DNA of 64,000 bases from Deltaproteobacteria bacterium (GCA_002748835.1 PDTL01000020.1:27211-91210); one strand, 5' to 3'; positions 15,388 through 25,184 are shown, counted from the stretch's first letter. Numbers and translations: made by a program. The notes: generated from the letters alone by a model not told the origin.

Positions 15388-18273
15388 TCAACGCGCCGGT
15401 GTCAGGACGGATTCAAGTGCCAGCCGGAGGGATTCCGGATGCGGCGGATAGCGGAGAATCACGTCTGCTTCCCATTGGTTCACCGCTCCTTTTTTCAGGT
15501 TCGTCAGTGACCGGGACTGCTGATAGGTTCCCGTATAATCGGTAAACGGTGAAAAGAGCAGCAGGGGAGCCTGTTGCCGGGGAAGCTGTTTTCGAATATC
15601 CCGGAGCGCATCAGGCGCTGTTTTCCCGTTTACCCAGATGTCGGCGATCAATGCTGCCGGTGTGGCTGCATCAAGCATCTCTGTTGCCGCAGACCAGCTT
15701 TTAAAGGAAAAGGGGGCATAACCGGCCGTGTGGAGCCGCGTCTCCACCATGTTCCGGATCAGGGGGGACCGGCAGATCACGTAGATGATCTGTTCGTGAG
15801 CCGCATCATCCTGAGGCGGCAGCGCGCGAATAATATTGCCGGCAAGGCTAACGTTGCCGGATCGCCGGAGCCGGTTAATATAGGTATCCCGGATGATGCC
15901 CGGTGCCGTGTTTGACAGATAGCGCGTGGCCTGATGGGTGAAGGCGTCGGATCCGATCAGGGACATGAACAGGTTTTCCGCACCGGCTGTAATGATGTCG
16001 CCGACGATCCTCCTGGGCAGGGGGCCGGTCTGCTCGATCAGGGACTTGAACTGCGAGGTGATAAACGGTGTCAGGTTGCGGCTCATGACCAGAAGGGTTG
16101 CCATGCGGATGGCTGGCTCGGTTTCTTCATAGATCTGGCGCACTGGAAACAGCTCTTCCATCTCGACGGTGTGATGTTGCAGGGCATCCAGACAGGCAAA
16201 ACGGATCGCTGTATCGGTGTCATGTTCCAGTAGTGTTTCGATGAGCAGACCGGTTGCCGTATCGTTATGGATCCGGGCCAGTGCGTCGATTGCGGTGAGT
16301 TTGAAAAATGGATCCCGGTTTTGGATGAGTGCTTCAAGCAGGTCCATCTGGCTGGATCCCACAGCCGCCAGGGCGGCCTTTGCGCCGTATCGGACGTTCA
16401 GCCAGTCGGACTTGAGCAGCCGGACAATCCGGCCGGGGATCTGTTCGGCCGGCAGGGCGGTGAAGGCCTGTCCGGCAGCAGTATGAATCGCTTGAAACAG
16501 CTGTGAGGGGTCGGCGTGAATCGGGAGGGAGGGATACGGCGCCAGATCCGCTCCGGATCCGTCTATACCCGGGTGCAGCAGAAAAATCTGAGGCGGTGGA
16601 CCACCGATGATTTCATGGAACCCGTCGAGAAATGTCCGGGTTTCCAGAGAATCGAGGCAGGGACTGCACAGGCCTGCACGGGGGACGTAGCGGCAAATCA
16701 TCCGGACGGCGTCCTGCACATTTTTTATGGCCATCGGCATCAGGCCGGCCTTGAAGGCGTGTTTTTTCAAATAATACCGGATCGGCTGGGAGGGATGGAG
16801 GATCCAGATCACCGGGTGGGTGTCGGGTGAAGGCGGCATCCGGTCAAACTCGACGGCCCGGGCAACCGACATCATGCCCCGGTCGATCAGAATCCCGATA
16901 TAATGATCGCGGATAGCCGGATGGGCTTCATGGGATAAATGGCCGACCGCATGATGCATAAACGTGTCTGAAAGCAAAAGACCTGAAAACAAACGGTCCG
17001 CTTTTGCGTCGATAATGGCGCTGACAATTTTCGCAGGCGTTTTACCGCCGGATTCAATACGGCTTTTGAGACCGGCCAGATGCACGTCGGAGCCATGCAC
17101 GTTGACGGCTGTGGCTGCGGCAATGCGCACCCGTTCATCCCGATCTTCCATGCCGTCAATCACACGGACAGCCACCTGTTGTTCCGGCAGTTGGGCCATG
17201 GCGTTATACAGCCAGAAGGTCATGGGAAAAACCGGGCGCGGTGTTGAAAAAAGTGTGTTTTGAATGATCTGCATCGATGTTTCAGCAGGCATGTCCGGCA
17301 GCACCTGAAGGATAAAAAAACGCGTCACATCCTCGGCGGCTTCAAACATATCATACAGCTGCTTATCGCCGCCTAGTGCCCGGAGCTGTTCGATACAGGC
17401 AAACCGCTTCTGCCCGTCTTCGGCGGATAGATCGCCCAATAAATCGTGTCGTGGGGATATCGGTACCCCTGCCGGAGGCGTTTTGTCGCCCTGTGCCGGC
17501 GGTGTTGCTGCAGGTTGCGTAGAAACGTCCGGCTGTGGGGCAGTGGTTTCCCTGAACCGGGGAGCGGTCGGCATGCTAACGCCCGATTCTGCGGGCTGCT
17601 GTGTTTCATCTGCAATCTGATATTTATCCGCCGGCAGGGTGGATTCGATACTGTCGATGGATGCCTCGATGGTATCTATTATTAGCTGGTTGACCTTGAC
17701 GGTGCCGCTGACTTTCCTGAGCGCAGCCAGGGCGTTACGGGTGCCGATTTCAGCAAGGCCGAAGAGGGCCGTGTTTTTCAACTCTTCGTTATCATAAAAA
17801 ATAAATTCAGCAATGGTGGGCACATGCGCGTCATTGCCCAGCTTTGCCAGCGCCTTGAGCGCATCCTTGAGCAGTGGGACATGGGTTTCGATGGTCAGCA
17901 GCCCCACGATGTTCGGCAAGGCGTCGCGCAGGCGCATATCCTGAATGACGCGAACGCAGATCCTTTTGTTTTCCGGCAGCCCCGCTGACAGCAGCTCAAC
18001 CGGAAGGTCCTGATTCCGGTAGGACTGATCAAGCAGGACTTCGTAGAGCTTTTCCCGGACGGCCACTTCCTGGATTTCGATTCCCAATAGATATTCGAAC
18101 AGGTACAGGGCAAACGCCGGGTTTGCCTTGCTGATTTCATACAGGGCCCGGCTCTGGAACGGGGCGCTGATTGTGGGGAAGAACTGCAGAAGGGCTTTTG
18201 CCTTGATGATATCCGCTTCCCTGATGCAGAAGGCCAGTTCGGTGATAAAGTCTTTTTCCTTTAGATGCGACAT
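15388..18273 (-). CDS. Large HEAT-repeat-like protein with two degenerate receiver-like segments
   Basis: A 961-residue cytoplasmic protein (no signal or membrane helix). ATG 18273 is preferred to the upstream in-frame starts because GGAG lies 6 bases before it. The N-terminal 200 residues contain HEAT/PBS-lyase-type helical pairs ('LPNIVGLLTIETHVPLLKDA' and 'NTALFGLAEIGTRNALAALR'), then a Pro/Thr/Gln-rich linker (about 225-275). The remaining part seems to be two related halves. Each has helical repeats, then the pattern 'SD.F.H.A..(H/Y)LS..A...IRD.YI..L', then a Rossmann-like segment starting 'VIWILHPSQPIRYYLKKHAF' or 'IIYVICRSPLIRNMVETRLH'. The second of these has 'AALIADIWVNG', recalling a receiver domain's phospho-acceptor strand, but the acidic pair is missing. 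Function unknown; probably a scaffold. Confidence 0.6.
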   Translation of the reverse strand: MSHLKEKDFITELAFCIREADIIKAKALLQFFPTISAPFQSRALYEISKANPAFALYLFEYLLGIEIQEVAVREKLYEVLLDQSYRNQDLPVELLSAGLPENKRICVRVIQDMRLRDALPNIVGLLTIETHVPLLKDALKALAKLGNDAHVPTIAEFIFYDNEELKNTALFGLAEIGTRNALAALRKVSGTVKVNQLIIDTIEASIDSIESTLPADKYQIADETQQPAESGVSMPTAPRFRETTAPQPDVSTQPAATPPAQGDKTPPAGVPISPRHDLLGDLSAEDGQKRFACIEQLRALGGDKQLYDMFEAAEDVTRFFILQVLPDMPAETSMQIIQNTLFSTPRPVFPMTFWLYNAMAQLPEQQVAVRVIDGMEDRDERVRIAAATAVNVHGSDVHLAGLKSRIESGGKTPAKIVSAIIDAKADRLFSGLLLSDTFMHHAVGHLSHEAHPAIRDHYIGILIDRGMMSVARAVEFDRMPPSPDTHPVIWILHPSQPIRYYLKKHAFKAGLMPMAIKNVQDAVRMICRYVPRAGLCSPCLDSLETRTFLDGFHEIIGGPPPQIFLLHPGIDGSGADLAPYPSLPIHADPSQLFQAIHTAAGQAFTALPAEQIPGRIVRLLKSDWLNVRYGAKAALAAVGSSQMDLLEALIQNRDPFFKLTAIDALARIHNDTATGLLIETLLEHDTDTAIRFACLDALQHHTVEMEELFPVRQIYEETEPAIRMATLLVMSRNLTPFITSQFKSLIEQTGPLPRRIVGDIITAGAENLFMSLIGSDAFTHQATRYLSNTAPGIIRDTYINRLRRSGNVSLAGNIIRALPPQDDAAHEQIIYVICRSPLIRNMVETRLHTAGYAPFSFKSWSAATEMLDAATPAALIADIWVNGKTAPDALRDIRKQLPRQQAPLLLFSPFTDYTGTYQQSRSLTNLKKGAVNQWEADVILRYPPHPESLRLALESVLTPAR

Positions 18274-18582
18274 GAAATACTCCATGGTGATTGACACGCG
18301 GAGGTTTATTGAACACTGCTCAGGGATTGGCTCCGGTTGTTATCGACAGTCAAACGGGCAGCCGGGATATCATAACGTCGTGGCTGTATGACGGACTGCC
18401 GGTAATTCGTATGCGGCCACTATAAACAGGCGTCTCCGGGATGTCAAATACAGGTTTGTCCGTACACGGGGGAAGATGGGGATGCCACATGGGATAATTC
18501 GATGCGAATCCGTTTTATCTGTGATAAAATGAATTTTATATGTTATAGCCAGAGGGCAACTGTTTTTAGAAAGGAGGTTTGG

Positions 18583-19305
18583 ATGGCTGAAAAAATAAAC
18601 GTCGGGTGTACGCGGCCAACCAGTGCCCCGGTAGATGAATCTGAACAAAGCGAAATCGTCAGTCCTGTTGAAACCACGGTAAAGGAGGTAGGTCCCATGA
18701 TTATGCCTGGTAAAAAAGTTCCGGATTTTACAGCGCCGGCGTATCAGAAAGGTGAATTTACATCGGTGCGTCTTTCCGATTATCTGGGGAAATGGGTGGT
18801 GCTCTGCTTTTATCCCGGTGATTTTACCTTTGTCTGAGCGACCGAGATTTCGGCAGTTGCCGAAAAACATGCTGAATTTGAAGCACTGGGTGTTCAGGTG
18901 CTTTCCATGAGCACAGACAGCGTTTTTGTCCATAAAATGTGGGTGGACGATGAACTGTCTAAAATGGTGGCGGGCGGTGTTCCCTTTCCCATGCTGTCCG
19001 ATGCGGGCGGAAACGTGGGAACCTTGTATAAGGTATTTGATCCCGAAGCGGGTGTGGATGTCCGCGGCCGGTTTCTGATCGATCCAGACGGTATCCTCCA
19101 GGGCTATGAAGTGCTCAGTCCGCCTGTGGGCAGAAATGTGTCAGAGACGCTTCGTCAGATTCAGGCATTTCAGCTTGTTCGGGAGACAAAGGGGGCAGAA
19201 GCCACTCCGTCCGGATGGCGGCCGGGTAAAACGACCCTGAAACCGGGTCCGGAGCTGGTCGGTAAGGTTTGGGACGCCTGGAAAACGGACATGGCCTTTG
19301 ACTAG
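18583..19305 (+). CDS. Selenocysteine-containing peroxiredoxin (AhpC/Prx1 type)
   Basis: Two open segments in the same frame are separated by one TGA at 18835-18837. The joined product reads '[22 protein letters not shown]', so the TGA stands exactly where the peroxidatic Cys of AhpC/Prx1 proteins lies. A hairpin suited to a bacterial SECIS follows (18848-18865). Downstream '[15 protein letters not shown]' and '[11 protein letters not shown]' are conserved family elements. The enzyme would reduce peroxides in the cytoplasm. ATG 18583 (AAGGAGG upstream) gives 240 residues; ATG 18697 also has AAAGGAGG and would place Sec at residue 47, the standard position. The extra N-terminal part contains a Cys (GCTRPTS). 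A strong terminator follows at 19332. Confidence 0.9.
18838..18865 (+). promoter_or_regulatory. Putative bacterial SECIS element of the peroxiredoxin
   Basis: Starting 10 bases after the TGA codon, TTTCGGC (18848-18854) pairs with GCCGAAA (18859-18865) around the loop AGTT. The loop lies about 17 bases after UGA and has G among its first two bases, as expected for SelB recognition. The element is inside the coding frame, as usual in bacteria. Confidence 0.65.
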
Positions 19306-19331
19306 GATCTGTACCTGCCTTTGTTCTCTTT

Positions 19332-19372
19332 GCCGGTAAACGGGAGCCTGTCCTGTTTGCCGGCTTTTTTTG
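19332..19372 (+). terminator. Intrinsic terminator after the peroxiredoxin
   Basis: GCCGGTAAAC (19332-19341) pairs with GTTTGCCGGC (19355-19364) over 10 bases (one G-U), followed by a run of T at 19365-19371. It lies 27 bases after the stop at 19305. Confidence 0.85.
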
Positions 19373-19611
19373 GGGGATCCGTCTCAGACCATGGCCCCGG
19401 GGATGTCAATTTATACGAACACTGGTCAGCAGAGGATCCTGATTTCTAAAATAGCTATTGACGTTACAATGTTTCTTTCAGTAAACAGAAAATCAACGCC
19501 TCGTGAATCAATTGAGCGGCACCGGCAGCCCACTGGTGGTTGATCAACACACGTAGAGATGCGAACACACCATCAGATACTGATATAACGGCTCATGGTG
19601 GGGAGACCTGC

Positions 19612-19986
19612 ATGTTTAAAGTCATTGCTGATCCGAAAAAAAACCGTCTGTACCTGACGCTTGGGCGGATATCATCAACCTTGGAGACCGAGGCAATTAT
19701 TTATCAGATCGAAAAAGCCGTTCAGCAGCTCACGAAAGGATTTACCTGTCTGAAGGATTTGCGTGAATATGATGTCTGTCCACCTGTCACCGAAGCCTTT
19801 ATGCAGGATTGTCAGGTGATTCTCTGGGATGCGCAGATCGGTAAAACGGTCCGTGTCTGTAAAAACATCGCTGAATGCGATCTTTTTTCCTTTGAAACCA
19901 AAAGTATGGTTTGGCCGGCCTATGATGTCAGTAAGGTGGAATGTATGAAAGAGGCGGAAGCGATTCTGGACAGCCATACCTGCTGA
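19612..19986 (+). CDS. Conserved-looking hypothetical protein, about 124 residues
   Basis: The open frame begins at 19540, but ATG 19612 is the better start: GGTGGGGAG lies 6 bases upstream and the protein then opens with 'MFKVIADPKKNRLYLTLGRI'. The pattern of an initial beta hairpin followed by amphipathic helix ('ETEAIIYQIEKAVQQL') and 'FTCLKDLREYDVC' recalls the SpoIIAA/STAS-like fold found in many small bacterial proteins that act on 'self' measurement or partner switching, but sequence identity is too weak to claim this. Six or so Cys residues are present. No signal peptide or membrane helix. It is an isolated gene, preceded by a 300-base non-coding gap with a possible TTGACG promoter near 19457. 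Function unknown. Confidence 0.6.
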   Translation: MFKVIADPKKNRLYLTLGRISSTLETEAIIYQIEKAVQQLTKGFTCLKDLREYDVCPPVTEAFMQDCQVILWDAQIGKTVRVCKNIAECDLFSFETKSMVWPAYDVSKVECMKEAEAILDSHTC

Positions 19987-20023
19987 CCGTTTTGTTTCCC
20001 CGTAAAAAAGGGCCGGTGCCGGG

Positions 20024-20725
20024 TCAGAAAGCCTGCATGATGGCCATGAAGCGGCCCCGGGAAGTGGACGCTGAGCAACCGCGTGCCTCGAGCAGCCCGA
20101 TCATGGCCGGATCATCAAAGCGAAGAAAGGGATTCACTTTTTTTTCATCTCCGAGGGTCGACATTACATGATGGGACGTGTAGGCATCCATAAACTGCTT
20201 TACGGCCGGCTCGCCGGGAAGTATGGCGTTTGCGAATGCGATGGATTCCCGGACATAATCGTGGCCTGCGTACACGATCGTTTTATCTGGAAGCGCCATG
20301 AGCCGCCGGAGTGAATTGTAGAATCCGTCCAGGTCTCCTGAAAAACAGTTTCCCACAGTTCCGTTGAAGAGCGTGTCTCCGCTGATCAGGGCGGTACCGG
20401 TGTAAAACACGATAGAATCGTCGGAATGACCGGGTGAGCGGAAAACCCGGATACGGTCCGTGTCCACGGTGAGGGATTCATTGTCTGTAAACGTGGTGCA
20501 TTTTCGGAACGGGGCGCCGGTGAGTTGTTCCATGCGTTTGTTTCCGCACGTATGGTCCCCATGGCTGTGGGTGTTGGTGATCAGCGAGAACCTCAGGTGA
20601 TGTGCGGCGGCAAACGCGGCCATCGCTTCCGGTGCGCCGGGATCGATAGCGATGGCTGTACGGGATCCGTAAACTAGATATCCAAAATTGTCCGCGTTGT
20701 ATCTGAATTGTTTGACGGAGAGCAT
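20024..20725 (-). CDS. MBL-fold metallo-hydrolase (glyoxalase II-like)
   Basis: A 233-residue metallo-beta-lactamase-fold hydrolase. The metal-binding motif is 'TNTHSHGDHTCGN' near residue 65; later ligands are in 'VFRSPGHSDDSIVFYTG' and 'LISGDTLFNGTVGN', and 'VYAGHDYV' supplies the last His. This arrangement is that of glyoxalase II and related thioester hydrolases, which split S-D-lactoylglutathione or similar thioesters. The C-terminal 60 residues look like the glyoxalase II substrate domain in short form ('NPFLRFDDPAMIGLLEARG'). ATG 20725 is chosen since AAAGGA lies 6 bases upstream and the fold starts there; the frame extends 16 codons further. It stands between unrelated genes and is divergent from the antiporter at 20850. 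Confidence 0.85.
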   Translation of the reverse strand: MLSVKQFRYNADNFGYLVYGSRTAIAIDPGAPEAMAAFAAAHHLRFSLITNTHSHGDHTCGNKRMEQLTGAPFRKCTTFTDNESLTVDTDRIRVFRSPGHSDDSIVFYTGTALISGDTLFNGTVGNCFSGDLDGFYNSLRRLMALPDKTIVYAGHDYVRESIAFANAILPGEPAVKQFMDAYTSHHVMSTLGDEKKVNPFLRFDDPAMIGLLEARGCSASTSRGRFMAIMQAF

Positions 20726-20849
20726 GGGGTGTCCTTTTTCTTTCTGTGTGCGTTCTTGGCTCTCGCTTATCATGTGCCAGGAAGGGGCGTTCTGTCAAAT
20801 CGCCCGCTGATGCAGTTCTCTAAAAAAATAAATCAGGAAGTGGGAACAA

Positions 20850-21827
20850 ATGAACCTGTTCGTTAACGGTGTGATGCTGGTGGCCGGGTTTGTGTTTTTG
20901 ATCAAAGGTGCGGATATGCTCGTAGACGGCGCGTCCTCACTGGCAAGAACCTTACGGATTTCCGATCTGGCCATCGGTCTGACCGTGGTATCGTTCGGGA
21001 CATCCACGCCCGAACTCTTCGTTAATATCACGGCCAGCCTTGCCGGCAACAACGAAATGGCGGTGGGGAATGTCATTGGCAGCAATATTGCCAATGTGCT
21101 TCTGATTCTTGGCGTGTCGGCCATCATCATGCCCTTGTCCGTGGGCAGAGGTACCATTTGGAAGGCGATTCCCTTTTGTTTGCTGTCCATGGTGGTTGCC
21201 ATGGTGGCGGCAAACGACATTTTTTTTGATCAGAGTACTGTTTCGGTATTCAGCCGTTCTGAAGGCATTACCTTTCTGCTTTTTTTCATTATCTTCCTCT
21301 ATTACACAGGGACCATCGCAAAAGATACAACCGTGTTCAGCCCCCTGGCGCCGGAAGATACCCGCCGTGTTCCCGTTTCCCTTTTTCTGATTGTCATCGG
21401 CCTTCTCGGGCTGAAATTCGGCGGGGATTTTGTGGTCAAGGGCGCCCTCGGGCTGGCTGAGATCATCGGTATTTCCGAAGCCGTGGCCGGGCTGACCATT
21501 GTGGCGCTGGGAACCTCGCTGCCGGAACTGGCCACCTCTGCCGTTGCCGCATGGCGGGGGCAGGTGGATATCGCTGTCGGGAATGTGGTGGGATCCAATA
21601 TATTCAATATTTTTCTGGTCATGGGTATCAGTTCGGTGATTCATCCCATTCCCTTTGATACGTCCCTGAACCCGGATATGTTCATCGCGTTTTTTGCCAG
21701 TCTGCTCCTGTTCATTTTCATGTTTACGGGTATCCGTGAACGGGTGGATCGCTGGGAAGGGGGCGTTTTTTTGTTTATGTATGTCGCCTATGTGGGCTAT
21801 CTGTTTCTGGGCCGGGTCCCGGCTTGA
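20850..21827 (+). CDS. Calcium/sodium antiporter (CaCA family, YrbG-like)
   Basis: A 325-residue inner-membrane exchanger with about ten helices in two inverted halves. The two alpha repeats are clear: 'GLTVVSFGTSTPELFVN' with 'AVGNVIGSNIANVLLILG' in the first half, and 'GLTIVALGTSLPELATS' with 'AVGNVVGSNIFNIFLVMG' in the second. These Ser/Thr/Glu/Asn residues coordinate Ca2+ and Na+ in the family (structure known for an archaeal NCX). Length is normal for the bacterial type without a large cytosolic loop. ATG 20850 has AGGAAG 9 bases upstream. Single gene, divergent from the MBL gene and convergent with the RND operon. Confidence 0.92.
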   Translation: MNLFVNGVMLVAGFVFLIKGADMLVDGASSLARTLRISDLAIGLTVVSFGTSTPELFVNITASLAGNNEMAVGNVIGSNIANVLLILGVSAIIMPLSVGRGTIWKAIPFCLLSMVVAMVAANDIFFDQSTVSVFSRSEGITFLLFFIIFLYYTGTIAKDTTVFSPLAPEDTRRVPVSLFLIVIGLLGLKFGGDFVVKGALGLAEIIGISEAVAGLTIVALGTSLPELATSAVAAWRGQVDIAVGNVVGSNIFNIFLVMGISSVIHPIPFDTSLNPDMFIAFFASLLLFIFMFTGIRERVDRWEGGVFLFMYVAYVGYLFLGRVPA

Positions 21828-21866
21828 GAAACATGTTTCTGTAGCTTTTCTGGCCCTTGATGGTTT

Positions 21867-24800
21867 TTATTCCGGATCCTGACCTGCCTCAAATGGAGAC
21901 CAGTACCAGCGTTTTACCGCTACCCAGGTTCGGTGCATGCTTTCACTGGTGGAGACCAGGAGCGCGTAGAGGACCGGCACCACTACCAGGGTCAGAAACG
22001 TGGCAATGATCAGCCCGAAAATCACCACAATGGCCATGGACCGCCACCATTGCGACGACTCGCTCACCAGAGACCAGGCCCCGGACCGGAAATCATAGGA
22101 AATACCGGTAACCATGGGAACCAGGCCCAGCACCGTGGTGATGGCGGTGAGCAGGACCGGTCTCAGGCGCGTGATACCTGCAGAAATAACTGCTGCCTGG
22201 AGATTTAATCCGGCTTCCCGGAGTCTGTTGATATAGTCGATGAGGACAATGGCGTTGTTCACGACAACGCCGGCTAGTGAAATCACACCCACCCCGCTCA
22301 TGATGATCCCGAAGGGGCTTTTCAGCACAGTCAGACCGAGGAAGACGCCGCCCAGGGACAGCACCACCGATGTCAGGATAATCAGGGGCTGGGCAACGGA
22401 ATTGAACAGGGTGACCAGAATGAGAAAGATAAAAAGGACGGCAATGACAAAGGCCCGGGAGAGAAACGCCTGAGATTCCTGCTGGTCTTTAAACTCGCCG
22501 GTGAAGGTCGCCGTGTAATCCGTTGGAAGAGATAATTTTTCCGCCAGCAGCTGTTCCGCTGCTTTTCTTGCGACCGCACCGGTGGTTATGGTTTCATCCA
22601 CATTCGCCCTGACAGTGACGGTGCGTTTGTAGTCGACGCGCACAATATCGCCGATACTTCCGGTGAATGCCACCTGCGCGATGGAGGTCAGGGGGATCAG
22701 TTGGCCTTCGGGTGTGGGCAGCATGAGTTTATGCAGCACGTCGGTTACCCGGCGGTCTGCTTCACCGAGTCTTACGATGATGTCATAGTCGTCATCCCCT
22801 TCCTGAAAAGAGGAAATTTCAGCCCCGTTGTACGCGGTTTTCAGCGCAAAGCCGATGCTGCCGGAAGTCAATCCGAACAGGGCGGCTTTCTGGCGGTCGA
22901 TGGTGATCTGAATGGAAGGGATGGCATTGATGTAGTCATCCTGGATATCCTTGATCGTGGGAATCTGTGCGAGCAGTCCCCGGACTGTTTTGGCCAGCTC
23001 ACCCAGGACCCGGTGCTTGTCACCTGAAATTTCGATGTTGATGGGTGGGCCGGTAGGCGGCCCTTCTTCCTGCTGTTCGACGGTGATGCGGGCCCCTGGG
23101 ATGTATTTCAGCCGCTGGCGGATATCCAAAAGGGTGTCGGTTGACGGGCGCTTCCTGTCTTTGAGGTCAATGAACTCAATGCCCACGTGGGTGGGCGTGT
23201 GGGTTCCAAACAGGGCGCCGACCGGATTTTCGATCGATTTTGCGTAGATATACTTAATGTTCGCCAGATCGCTTGGCCCCGTATACGGGCTGCCGTCTTC
23301 CCTTTCATGGGGTATCGGTGCCAGGACGCGTTCATAGTCCTCACGGCTGAGAATGCCGTCACGGGTCAATTCGGCGCACCGGGCATCGGCTACCGCCATT
23401 TCCACCTGTTTTACGATACTGTCGATATACGAAAGATCGGCGCCTTCGGGTGGTTTGATGTTGACATAGACATATGTTGGATCGACGGGCGGTAGGAATT
23501 CATTGGGTTTTTCCAGCCCCACAACCAGCAGCCAGATCAGGATCAAAACAATCACCAGGCCCGCGGATAGGCACAGCACCGTGATGCGGAATCTGAGCGC
23601 GGTCCGGAGCAGGGCGGTATAGGCGTTCACCAGGCGGTCCCGGGCTTTGACGGGTTTTACCACCACCGTGTTTATCGCACCAGATTCCGGCAGGGAACCG
23701 GAAACCGCGCCCCCTTTGAGCCGCATGAAAAAAGCCGCAAGGGCCGGGTTGATGACAAGGGCCACCACCAGACTGGATGACAGGGTGATGATCAGGGTAA
23801 TGGGAAGGTAACTCATGAACTCGCCCGTGACACCGGGCCAGAACAGCAGGGGAACAAAGGCGGCAAGCGTGGTCAGGGTCGAGCCGATGACCGGCCAGGC
23901 CACTTCTGCCGTGGCACCCTTTGCAGCGTCGATGCGGGACATCCCCTGTTCCATGAACCGGTAGATGTTTTCAATGATGACAATGGCATTGTCAACAAGC
24001 ATTCCCAGGGCCAGGGTCAGGCTGAACAGGACCACCATGTTCAGGGTGATTCCTAGGAGATGGAGCAGGATAAAGGAGAGCAGCATGGAAAAGGGGATGG
24101 CCATGGCCACAAGAACGGCATTCCGGATGCCCAGGGCAAAGAGGAGGACAACGATGACCAGGATCAGGCCGGACAGGATGTTGTTCTCCAGATCCGATAC
24201 CATACTGCGGATATCCTTTGCCTGGTCCATGAGCTTGGTGACCTGGGTTCCAGGTGGCCAGTACGGCTTCTGAGACTGAATCAGCGCTTCCACCTGGTCG
24301 GAAATGGCGATGATGTTTTCTCCGGTTCGTTTTTTTACGGCAATGTTGATGGCGGGCTCCCCATTCAGCCTGGAACGGCTGTCCTCCTCCTTGAACCCGT
24401 CAATAACCTGCGCAAGATCCTTCAGATAAACCGGGCTCCCTTTATGGGTGGCCACTACCAGATTGTAGATCTCGTCGGCTTCGGTGAATTCTCCCGGAAT
24501 CCGGAGCTGGTACCGGCCGTGTCCGAGGGTGATGGATCCTCCGGACGTATCGAGATTCTCGCTGCTGACCACCTGCTGAAATGTGGTGATGGGGATCCGG
24601 TAATAGGCCAGCTTGTCAGGATCGACCTCGATCATGATTTCCCGCTCAACGCCGCCGGTCACATCCACCTCGAGCACGCCGGGGATGGACTCGATAGCGT
24701 CCTCCAGATCGTCTGCAATCTCCTTGAGCCGGGTGATCCCGGCGGGTCCGGACAGGGAATAGATCACAATGGGCAGTTCCGACAGGTTGACTTCAAACAC

Positions 24801-25184
24801 CGCCGGATCGTTTTCCAGATCCGCCGGCAGATCGGCCAGTGCCTCGTCCACCTTGTCTTTTACATCCTGGATGGCATCATCGATATCGATTCCCGTGATG
24901 AATTCAATGTTGATCTGGGAAAGCCCCTCGGCACTGACGGATTTGACCTTTTTGATGCCCTCCACCCCTTTGATTTTTTTTTCGATGGGGATGGTGATGG
25001 TGGTTTCCATATCCGGCGCCGCCACCCCCTTGTACGGGGTTGAAATGAAAACGTACGGGATGGAAACATCCGGATCGCTTTCCCGGGGCAGCACCTGATA
25101 ACAATAAGTGCCGAATATCAAGATGATAGCTGCCAGAATTAGGACGCTGACCCGGTTTTTGACAGCGGTATCGGAGAGCAGCAT
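21867..25184 (-). CDS. RND efflux pump inner-membrane permease (AcrB/HAE-type)
   Basis: A 1105-residue, proton-driven efflux permease of about twelve membrane helices and two large periplasmic loops. N-terminal 'VSVLILAAIILIFGTYCY' is TM1, 'PRESDPDVSIPYVFISTPY' starts the porter domain; the helix segment 'LALGMLVDNAIVIIENIYR' holds the TM4 Asp pair region of proton relay, and 'VVVNNAIVLIDYINRLREAG' is the second-half counterpart. Slightly longer than AcrB (1049), mostly from a periplasmic insertion around residues 590-690. It is the last gene of a tripartite operon: its ATG overlaps the stop of the adaptor gene by one base (TGATG). Substrate cannot be deduced. Confidence 0.93.
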   Translation of the reverse strand: MLLSDTAVKNRVSVLILAAIILIFGTYCYQVLPRESDPDVSIPYVFISTPYKGVAAPDMETTITIPIEKKIKGVEGIKKVKSVSAEGLSQINIEFITGIDIDDAIQDVKDKVDEALADLPADLENDPAVFEVNLSELPIVIYSLSGPAGITRLKEIADDLEDAIESIPGVLEVDVTGGVEREIMIEVDPDKLAYYRIPITTFQQVVSSENLDTSGGSITLGHGRYQLRIPGEFTEADEIYNLVVATHKGSPVYLKDLAQVIDGFKEEDSRSRLNGEPAINIAVKKRTGENIIAISDQVEALIQSQKPYWPPGTQVTKLMDQAKDIRSMVSDLENNILSGLILVIVVLLFALGIRNAVLVAMAIPFSMLLSFILLHLLGITLNMVVLFSLTLALGMLVDNAIVIIENIYRFMEQGMSRIDAAKGATAEVAWPVIGSTLTTLAAFVPLLFWPGVTGEFMSYLPITLIITLSSSLVVALVINPALAAFFMRLKGGAVSGSLPESGAINTVVVKPVKARDRLVNAYTALLRTALRFRITVLCLSAGLVIVLILIWLLVVGLEKPNEFLPPVDPTYVYVNIKPPEGADLSYIDSIVKQVEMAVADARCAELTRDGILSREDYERVLAPIPHEREDGSPYTGPSDLANIKYIYAKSIENPVGALFGTHTPTHVGIEFIDLKDRKRPSTDTLLDIRQRLKYIPGARITVEQQEEGPPTGPPINIEISGDKHRVLGELAKTVRGLLAQIPTIKDIQDDYINAIPSIQITIDRQKAALFGLTSGSIGFALKTAYNGAEISSFQEGDDDYDIIVRLGEADRRVTDVLHKLMLPTPEGQLIPLTSIAQVAFTGSIGDIVRVDYKRTVTVRANVDETITTGAVARKAAEQLLAEKLSLPTDYTATFTGEFKDQQESQAFLSRAFVIAVLFIFLILVTLFNSVAQPLIILTSVVLSLGGVFLGLTVLKSPFGIIMSGVGVISLAGVVVNNAIVLIDYINRLREAGLNLQAAVISAGITRLRPVLLTAITTVLGLVPMVTGISYDFRSGAWSLVSESSQWWRSMAIVVIFGLIIATFLTLVVVPVLYALLVSTSESMHRTWVAVKRWYWSPFEAGQDPE

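Noticed and set aside
18502..18837. Peroxiredoxin as a pseudogene broken by a stop codon
   Set aside because: The stop is TGA exactly at the peroxidatic residue, both sides are fully conserved, and a hairpin follows; selenocysteine explains it better than decay.
24060..25043. 327-codon plus-strand frame opposite the RND permease
   Set aside because: Shadow of the AcrB-type gene, with no coherent domain of its own.
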